Origin: Nonomuraea sp.
Lineage (GTDB): Bacteria; Actinomycetota; Actinomycetes; Streptosporangiales; Streptosporangiaceae
Direction: 5' to 3'
Assembly: GCA_013362835.1 (NCBI GenBank)
Contig: JABFVJ010000068.1
Coordinates: 1 to 11,602 of the forward strand
DNA: 11,602 bases
The notes under the pieces were generated by a model. That model searched no databases and was not told where the DNA came from. It saw only the letters and a list, made by a program, of their open reading frames with translations. Of this stretch, positions 6,405 to 11,602 are shown piece after piece (position 1 is the first letter of the stretch; every line of letters begins with the position of its first letter). The position numbers and the translations under genes were made by a program.

Positions 6405-7822
6405 CAGTTGGCTCCTCCCGCGTGCGCGGCCCGCCGCCGGCGCGCCGCCAGCCCACCGCCGGCGCTGCCCATGAGCAGCACCGCCCCACTGGCCATCAGC
6501 CCGTACGGCGTGTCCGGCGGATCCGGCGCCTCACCGGTGTCCACGCCACCGCTGGGCACCTTGGCCACCTGCGCCCTGACGTACTTGGTCGCGGTCGGGC
6601 CGGTCGCGGTGGGGGTGCTCGTACTCGTACTCGTGCCCGTGACCGCCGGCACCACGATCACGTGCCCCAGCCCGGTGGTGGAGGTCGGGCGGGAGTGGTT
6701 GTGGGTGGGGCTGGTGGAGGTCGTGGACGTGCTCGTGTTCGTGGAGGTCACCGTCGGCGAGCCTGTCGGAGTGGTCGGGGTCTCCGTCGGGGTGACCGTG
6801 TTCGTCGGTCCCGTCTTGTCCCGTACGGTCACCACCACCGACACCGGCCCGCCCTCCAGCTTGCAGATCGCGCTGTGGAAGCCGGTCGGGACGTTGGACG
6901 TGCTGGTGATCACCCGGAAGGCGTCCAGCCAGGCCGGCTTCGTGGAGGCGTTCACGAGCTTGACCGTGTGCTTGCCGTACTTCAGCGGCGGCGATTCCCA
7001 GAGGGTCTGGCCGCCGTTCATGTCGTCGTTGACCGGCACGTCGTCGTCGCTGCGCGACGGGTCGACCGTGGAGATCTTCTCGCCGTCGATGTAGAGGTCG
7101 ACGGGGCCGGCGTCCTTGTCGGTCGGCCCGATGTACTCCACGCCGGTGCCGATGAAGGAGAACTCGGCCCAGTCGTTGATGTTGTTCGTCTCGTGCAGGT
7201 CGTTGTGCACGTGATGCTCGGACGCGGGCAGGTCGTCCTTCGACGCCCAGCCGCCGTGGTACACGATCTGCATGTCGCTCGGGTTGTCGGCGTCGTCGCC
7301 GTCGTTGACCACGACGCTGCCGTCCGGCGGGGTGAAGTCGAGCTCGATGTCCTGCGGCGTCACCTTGATCGTGCCGACCTTGTCGATCAGACCGGGGTCG
7401 GTGATGCTCTCGGGGAGCGAGAGGTAGGAGTCGGGGCGCAGCGCCGTCGCCTGCGTGGCGCTGCCCTTCGGCTGGAGGATGCCCTGCCAGCTGCTCTCAA
7501 GCTTGACGTTGCCGGTCGCGTGCACCTGGGCGCCCTGAGGGAAGTACCCGGGCGACTGCAGCTGGCTCGCTCCGGCGTACCTCAGCTTCCAGGTGAAGTT
7601 GAGCGGGTCGCCCACCACCAGGTCGGTGGCGAAGGTGAGGTTGGTGGTCAGGCGCACCGGCCCGTGCCGGACGATGCTGCTGGACCCGGTCGGCGTGCAC
7701 AGGTAGTTCACTTCCAGGTCCGCCGGTGCGGCCGAGGCCGGGACGCCGGGCAGGGCCACCACGCCAATGGCCGCCACCGACGCGATCGACGCGGCGAGCA
7801 AAGACTTGCGCCACCGACTCAC
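6404..7822 (-). CDS. secreted wall-anchored protein with inserted jelly-roll-like module and GVDTG sorting signal
   Basis: The 472-residue protein starts at a GTG with GGAG 6 nt upstream. A signal peptide (RWRK, core about 8-25, likely cut after ASA at about 31) precedes a Cys-bounded beta domain from Cys42 (NYLC) to Cys320 (SAIC). Inside it, about residues 186-306, lies a module with IVYHGGW, FSFIGTGVEYIGP, VDLYIDGEKISTVD, LKYGKHTVKLVNAS and WLDAFRVI; this pattern is typical of jelly-roll carbohydrate-binding-like modules. A Thr/Ser/Pro stalk (about 338-410) follows, then GVDTG (426-430), a hydrophobic segment (about 441-459) and RRRR. It is a probable sortase substrate, anchored by the overlapping downstream sortase. 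Sugar binding is inference from the fold pattern. The gene opens the surface locus; its promoter should lie in 7823-7974, where I see no clear -35/-10 pair. Confidence 0.9.
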   Translation of the reverse strand: MSRWRKSLLAASIASVAAIGVVALPGVPASAAPADLEVNYLCTPTGSSSIVRHGPVRLTTNLTFATDLVVGDPLNFTWKLRYAGASQLQSPGYFPQGAQVHATGNVKLESSWQGILQPKGSATQATALRPDSYLSLPESITDPGLIDKVGTIKVTPQDIELDFTPPDGSVVVNDGDDADNPSDMQIVYHGGWASKDDLPASEHHVHNDLHETNNINDWAEFSFIGTGVEYIGPTDKDAGPVDLYIDGEKISTVDPSRSDDDVPVNDDMNGGQTLWESPPLKYGKHTVKLVNASTKPAWLDAFRVITSTSNVPTGFHSAICKLEGGPVSVVVTVRDKTGPTNTVTPTETPTTPTGSPTVTSTNTSTSTTSTSPTHNHSRPTSTTGLGHVIVVPAVTGTSTSTSTPTATGPTATKYVRAQVAKVPSGGVDTGEAPDPPDTPYGLMASGAVLLMGSAGGGLAARRRRAAHAGGAN

Positions 7823-7974
7823 GGGACACTCCGATCATTACAAATAGACCGAGGGTAGATCTTAGAGTCGAAAACGCCCGTAACGCAGGCAGAATCCCTC
7901 AACTTCCACCACTTGTGATGAACCCGTGTCCACAGCCGCCCGCCCAGCCGGAAAACCGGGTATACCTCGCGGTA

Positions 7975-7991
7975 ACAGAATCGTATTCTGT
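7975..7991. promoter_or_regulatory. operator ACAGAA-N5-TTCTGT, acyl-CoA dehydrogenase copy
   Basis: ACAGAATCGTATTCTGT has the same perfect 6-bp arms and 5-bp spacer as the site at 2750-2766. It ends 30 bp before the ATG at 8022 and contains TATTCT (7984-7989), a plausible -10 box, so a bound protein would block transcription. It lies in the divergent gap between the surface locus and the dehydrogenase gene. Confidence 0.75.
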
Positions 7992-8021
7992 CGTGCACCA
8001 CATCCGCTTGGAGGCGAACCG

Positions 8022-9167
8022 ATGCAGCGAGACCTCTTCGACGAGGAACACCTGCTCTTCCAGGAGACCGTGCGCGAGTTCATGGCCCGCGAGGTCGTCC
8101 CGCACCACGGCCGATGGGAGAAGGACGGCATCGTTCCCCGTGAGGTCTGGAAGAAGGCCGGGGAGATCGGCATGTTCGGCTTCGGCGTGCCCGAGGAGTA
8201 CGGCGGCGCCGGCATCACCGACTTCCGGTACAACGCGGTGATCGTCGAGGAGATCATCAAAAGCGCGGCCTCCGGCCTCGGCTTCTCGCTGCACAACGAC
8301 GTCATGGCCCCGTACGTCGTCGAGCTCACCGACGACGAGCAGAAGCGGCGCTGGCTGCCCGGCTTCGCCGCCGGCGAGCTCATCACCGCCATCGCCATGA
8401 CCGAGCCGGGCGCCGGCAGCGACCTCCAGGGCATCAGGACCACCGCCGTACGCGAGGGCGACCACTACGTCGTCAACGGCCAGAAGACCTTCATCACGAA
8501 CGGCATCAACGCCGACCTCGTGGTCGTGGTGGCCAAGACCGACCCGGGGGCGGGCGCCAGAGGCACGACGCTGCTCGTGGTCGAGCGCGGCATGGAAGGC
8601 TTCAACCGCGGCAGGAACCTGGACAAGGTCGGCATGAAGGCCCAGGACACGGCCGAGCTGTTCTTCGAGAACGTCCGCGTACCGGTCGCCAACCGCCTCG
8701 GCCCGAACGAGGGCGAGGGCTTCTTCCACCTCATGAACAACCTGCCGCAGGAACGCCTGTCGATCGCCGTGGCGGCCGTGGCGGCGGCGGAGGCGGTGCT
8801 GGAGCAGACCATCGAGTACTGCAAGACCCGCCAGGCGTTCGGCCGCACGATCGGTTCGTTCCAGAACACCCGGTTCGTCCTGGCCGAGCTGGCCACCGAG
8901 ACGGAGATCGCCCGTCACTACGTGGACAAGTGCATCCTGGCCCTGAACGCCAAGCAGCTCACCGTCGTGGACGCGGCCAAGGCCAAGTGGTGGACCACCG
9001 AGCTGCAGAACAAGGTCATCGACCGCTGCCTCCAGCTCCACGGCGGCTACGGCTACATGATGGAGTACCCGGTCGCCAAGGCGTGGCTGGACAGCCGCGT
9101 ACAGACCATCTACGGCGGCACCACCGAGATCATGAAGGAGATCATCGGCCGGTCGTTCGGATTCTGA
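8022..9167 (+). CDS. acyl-CoA dehydrogenase, long-chain type
   Basis: The 381-residue FAD enzyme oxidises acyl-CoA to trans-2-enoyl-CoA and passes electrons to electron-transfer flavoprotein. The N-terminal helical domain (about 1-120) is followed by the FAD/substrate motif ITAIAMTEPGAGSDL (121-135), the strand domain, and the C-terminal helical domain with LPQERLSIA (241-249), RQAFGRTIGSFQ (270-281), QLHGGYGYM (338-346) and IYGGTTEIM (363-371). IYGGT has Gly where medium-chain enzymes have the catalytic Glu; as in the long-chain and isovaleryl groups, the base is expected in the earlier helix, here Glu257 or Glu261. The ATG at 8022 is chosen for GGAGG at 8010-8014 (7-nt spacer); an in-frame start at 7926 would translate through the operator. 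It shares that operator with the thiolase. Confidence 0.95.
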   Translation: MQRDLFDEEHLLFQETVREFMAREVVPHHGRWEKDGIVPREVWKKAGEIGMFGFGVPEEYGGAGITDFRYNAVIVEEIIKSAASGLGFSLHNDVMAPYVVELTDDEQKRRWLPGFAAGELITAIAMTEPGAGSDLQGIRTTAVREGDHYVVNGQKTFITNGINADLVVVVAKTDPGAGARGTTLLVVERGMEGFNRGRNLDKVGMKAQDTAELFFENVRVPVANRLGPNEGEGFFHLMNNLPQERLSIAVAAVAAAEAVLEQTIEYCKTRQAFGRTIGSFQNTRFVLAELATETEIARHYVDKCILALNAKQLTVVDAAKAKWWTTELQNKVIDRCLQLHGGYGYMMEYPVAKAWLDSRVQTIYGGTTEIMKEIIGRSFGF

Positions 9168-9210
9168 GACCAGGCGCGCGCGGAGCCGGGCCGCGCCGCA
9201 TACTGTCAGC

Positions 9211-9372
9211 ATGGACGGCGGCCTGATCCTGCTGGTTTTCCTGGCGTTACTGTTCGCCTGGGGGCTCAACCGCGTGCGCAGGGCGTTCCGGCTCGGCCCT
9301 GTCGGCTACGCCGGGATCATGATCGTGTTCATCGTCGCCATGCTGCTCATCTGGGGCCAGACGCTGCGCTGA
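9211..9372 (+). CDS. 53-aa two-helix membrane protein
   Basis: A short gene runs from ATG at 9211 to TGA at 9370-9372. The product begins MDGGLILLVFLALLFAWG, has a basic turn NRVRRAFRLGP, and then a second hydrophobic helix (GIMIVFIVAMLLIW) before QTLR. Two membrane helices joined by a positively charged loop suggest a hairpin with both ends outside. There is no good SD. CATACT at 9199-9204 lies 6 nt before the ATG, which fits a -10 box for a leaderless mRNA, common in actinobacteria. It fills the gap between the dehydrogenase gene and the convergent hydrolase gene. Function is unknown. Confidence 0.65.
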   Translation: MDGGLILLVFLALLFAWGLNRVRRAFRLGPVGYAGIMIVFIVAMLLIWGQTLR

Positions 9373-9400
9373 CTCACCCGGCACGGCCCCCACACACCGG

Positions 9401-10180
9401 TCAGGCGGGTCGCGCCGCCTCAAGGACCACCTGAGCGACCAACGCGGGGTCGTCGCTCATCGGCACGTGCCCGCAGCCCTTGAGCAGCTTGACCCGCTGC
9501 CCAGACCACCGGGCCGCGCGGACGGCCTGGCGGCGCGGCAGCAGCCGGTCGTGCTCGCCCCAGGCGATCGTGATCGGCGACTTCGGCGGAGCGGGCGGCA
9601 TCAGCCCGCCGAACGACTCCAGCGTCTCGTCGAAACCCGCCGCCCCCGCCAGCGCCTGCGTGGCCGCGACCAGCCCGGCGGGCTCCAGCCGCGCCGGATG
9701 GGCGACCAGGACGCCGCTGGACAGCGTACGGAGAAGAGGGCTCTCGGCCGCCACGGCGGCCTGCTCCGGCGACATCGCCCGCGCCGAGGCGCGCAGCACC
9801 CGCAGCGTCGACTGGCAGTAGAGCAGCTCGGAACGCGACCAGAACCCGGCCGGCGACAGCGCGGTCGCCGTGCGGGCCACGCCGCGCGCGGCGAGTTCGA
9901 GGGCGATGTAGCCGCCGAGCGAGTTGCCCGCCACGTGCGGCTCCCTGATCCCGAGCAGCGCGCAGAACGACTCGACCGCGTCCGCCAGCGACTCCGCGGT
10001 GTACGGGATCCCGGCCGGCAACCGCGGCGACACGCCGAACCCGGGCAGGTCGACGGCGATCACCGTGTGGTGGGCGGCGAGCCGGTCCATCACCGGCAAC
10101 CAGCCCTGCCAGTGATGCCCGATGCCGTGGATCAGGATCAGCGGCTCGCCGCTGCCCCGGCGTTCGAAGGCCAGCTCCAT
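9401..10180 (-). CDS. alpha/beta-fold hydrolase
   Basis: The 259-residue protein has a complete alpha/beta-hydrolase pattern. The oxyanion-hole motif is HGIGHHWQGW (18-27), the nucleophile elbow GNSLGG contains Ser87, the acid is probably Asp211 in WGEHDRLLP, and the base is His238 in GCGHVPM. A cap region lies at about 112-195. It has no signal peptide, so it should be cytoplasmic. The family includes esterases, lipases and C-C bond hydrolases, and the substrate cannot be told from sequence. The ATG at 10180 begins 17 nt after the stop of the phosphatase gene upstream, so the two are probably one operon, although the SD is weak. It converges with the 53-aa gene, whose stop is 28 nt away. Confidence 0.93.
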   Translation of the reverse strand: MELAFERRGSGEPLILIHGIGHHWQGWLPVMDRLAAHHTVIAVDLPGFGVSPRLPAGIPYTAESLADAVESFCALLGIREPHVAGNSLGGYIALELAARGVARTATALSPAGFWSRSELLYCQSTLRVLRASARAMSPEQAAVAAESPLLRTLSSGVLVAHPARLEPAGLVAATQALAGAAGFDETLESFGGLMPPAPPKSPITIAWGEHDRLLPRRQAVRAARWSGQRVKLLKGCGHVPMSDDPALVAQVVLEAARPA

Positions 10181-10197
10181 GCGGCCCAGCTAACCAC

Positions 10198-11602
10198 TCA
10201 CCTGCTCCGCGTGGGAATCTCGAACCAGACCGCTTTGCCTTCCCTGGTAGGACGTGATCCCCAGCGCTTGGCGAGCTGGTCGACGAGGTAGAGGCCGCGG
10301 CCGCCCTCGTCGTTCTCGCCGGCGCTGCGGATGCGGGGCAGGCGCAGGTCCTGGTCGAACACCTCGACCCAGACCGACTCGTCGCCCCGGCGCAGCCTCA
10401 GCGTGAACTCCTTGTCGCCGATCACTTCGTCCTCGAAGCCCGGAACGTCCCAGGAGTCCTCGAACGGCAGCGGCGGCCCCTCGACGACCAGCTCCCGGCG
10501 CGGGGAGTTGGCGGTGGAGGCGTGGAGCACCACGTTGGTGACGACCTCGGAGACGAGCAGGCAGGCGAGCTCGGCGCGCTCCTCCGGCACGTTCCAGCCG
10601 GAGAACGCCTCGGAGGCCATGCGGCGCGCCTCCCCCACCATGATCGGCTGGGCCGGGAAGGTGCGCTCCTCGACGTCGAGGTCGACGTCGCTGGAGCGGA
10701 CGACCAGGATCGCCATGTCGTCGTCGATCTCGCCGGGAACCGCCACCGTGGCGGCGTCGGCGATGCGCTCGACGTCGCCGTCGGCCATCTTGGCGAGCTT
10801 CTCGCACAGCACGCCGAGCGTCTCCTCCTCGCTCGGCATCCTCCCGTCGCGGCCTGGACGGCGGTCGACCAGGCCGTCGGTGTAGAGCAGCAGCGCCGCG
10901 CCCGGCGGGAGCGTGCGCGTCTCCTCCTTGTAGACCAGGTCGGCGTGCAGGCCCTTGGCGCGGACGCCGAGCGGCTGCCCGACCTCCTCGATGTCCATCT
11001 CCAGGCACTGGCCGTCGACCAGCAGCAGCGGTGGCGCGTGGCCGGCGTTGGCGAAGGACAGCTGGCGGGACCAGGCGTCGTAGACGAGGTATTGGCAGGT
11101 GACGATGGGCGGGATGCTGACGTCTGCGCCGTTGTCGTCCTGCTCGGGGGTGGCGATGATCCTGGTCCACTCGTCGAGCCTGGCCAGGATGTCGGCGGGC
11201 GACTTGTCGTCCTGGGCGAAGGCGCGCAGCGCCGCCCTGAGCTGGCCCATGATGGCGGCGGCCTTGGCGCCCCTGCCCTCGACGTCGCCGATCACGATGC
11301 CGACCCGGCCGGCCGACAGCGGGATCACGTCGTACCAGTCGCCGCCGACCTGGGTCTGGATGCCCTGGCCGTGGGAGGCGAGCGGGGCCGCCGGGTAGTA
11401 GCGCACCGCGATGTCGAGGCCGTCGAGCTGGGGCAGCGCCCTCGGCAGCAGGTGCTTCTGGAACGACTCGGCCGTGTGGCGCTCCTCCTCGAACAGCAGC
11501 GCGTTGTCGATCGCGAGGGCCACCCGGGTGGCGATGGCGCCCACGAAGTCGCGGTCGAAGGCGTCGTAGTGGGGGCTGCGCCGGTCGGTCAGGTTGGACA
11601 GG
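10198..11602 (-). CDS. SpoIIE/PP2C-type serine phosphatase fused to an anti-sigma-type ATPase domain, N terminus outside window
   Basis: 467 residues are visible and the frame stays open to the window edge. The first ~45 residues (ending VALAIDNALLFEEERHTAESFQ) look like the end of a GAF or PAS sensor domain plus a linking helix. The PP2C/SpoIIE domain follows with metal-binding motifs GGDWYD (86-91), GDVEGRG (105-111), YTDGLVD (240-246) and DDDM (293-296). The C-terminal HATPase domain has the N-box SEVVTN (351-356) and G-box GGRGLYLVD (433-441). In actinobacteria such proteins tune partner-switching: the phosphatase dephosphorylates an anti-anti-sigma factor and the ATPase domain phosphorylates or binds it. 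An acidic stretch of about 25 residues sits between the N-box helix and the next strand. The GTG at 11544 is internal, not the start. Confidence 0.93.
   Translation of the reverse strand, partial: LSNLTDRRSPHYDAFDRDFVGAIATRVALAIDNALLFEEERHTAESFQKHLLPRALPQLDGLDIAVRYYPAAPLASHGQGIQTQVGGDWYDVIPLSAGRVGIVIGDVEGRGAKAAAIMGQLRAALRAFAQDDKSPADILARLDEWTRIIATPEQDDNGADVSIPPIVTCQYLVYDAWSRQLSFANAGHAPPLLLVDGQCLEMDIEEVGQPLGVRAKGLHADLVYKEETRTLPPGAALLLYTDGLVDRRPGRDGRMPSEEETLGVLCEKLAKMADGDVERIADAATVAVPGEIDDDMAILVVRSSDVDLDVEERTFPAQPIMVGEARRMASEAFSGWNVPEERAELACLLVSEVVTNVVLHASTANSPRRELVVEGPPLPFEDSWDVPGFEDEVIGDKEFTLRLRRGDESVWVEVFDQDLRLPRIRSAGENDEGGRGLYLVDQLAKRWGSRPTREGKAVWFEIPTRSR

Noticed and set aside
5904..7858. 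long plus-strand frames of 396 and 478 codons opposite the first sortase and 472-aa surface protein genes
   Set aside because: Shadows: rich in Arg, Gly and Val, with valine runs that are the antisense of the Thr/Pro stalk, and without SD sites.
7926..8021. in-frame upstream start for the acyl-CoA dehydrogenase
   Set aside because: It would place the operator at 7975-7991 inside the coding region, and the ATG at 8022 has a good SD and gives the usual N terminus.
9173..9197. GGCGCG...CGCGCC hairpin after the dehydrogenase gene
   Set aside because: Only a 6-bp stem with a 13-nt loop and no T-run; such GC pairs are common at this base composition.
7899..9269. 456-codon minus-strand frame opposite the acyl-CoA dehydrogenase
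   Set aside because: The plus strand encodes a complete dehydrogenase with all motifs; the antisense product has no recognisable domain.

Overview
The window is high-GC DNA with actinobacterial traits: GTG starts beside strong Shine-Dalgarno (SD) sites, class F-type sortases, and a SpoIIE-type phosphatase fused to a histidine-kinase-like ATPase. The gene styles suggest a filamentous actinomycete (Streptosporangiaceae such as Nonomuraea would fit), but this is inferred from style, not from a marker gene.

Layout. Positions 1-126 hold the last codons of a plus-strand gene, possibly an Lrp/AsnC-type regulator. Positions 152-1237 are a two-gene operon, a four-helix membrane protein followed by a TetR-family repressor with ATGA overlap, preceded by a 40-bp concentric palindrome that is the likely autoregulatory operator. 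Positions 1211-1544 hold a promoter-like pair, a leader of about 125 nt, a 35-codon gene for a cationic proline-rich peptide, and a strong hairpin that probably terminates transcription from both sides. On the minus strand at 1555-2700 is a thiolase with its own promoter.

The centre (2773-7822, minus strand) is a cell-surface locus, read from high to low coordinates: a 472-aa secreted wall-anchored protein, its overlapping class F-type sortase, a 433-aa secreted wall-anchored protein, a second sortase 5 nt downstream, and a 219-aa protein of unknown function. Both surface proteins carry a signal peptide, Cys-bounded beta-rich domains, a Thr/Pro stalk and a C-terminal sorting signal. Their sorting signals align without gaps and use GADTG or GVDTG where LPXTG or LAXTG would be expected. 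This looks like two duplicated, dedicated substrate-sortase pairs.

Divergently from that locus, 8022-9167 encodes a long-chain-type acyl-CoA dehydrogenase. Its promoter and the thiolase promoter, 5.2 kb apart, carry the same 17-bp operator ACAGAA-N5-TTCTGT, so the two genes probably belong to one fatty-acyl-CoA degradation regulon that flanks the surface locus. The right end has a 53-aa two-helix membrane protein, an alpha/beta hydrolase, and the 3' part of a PP2C/SpoIIE phosphatase-anti-sigma kinase gene that runs off the window.
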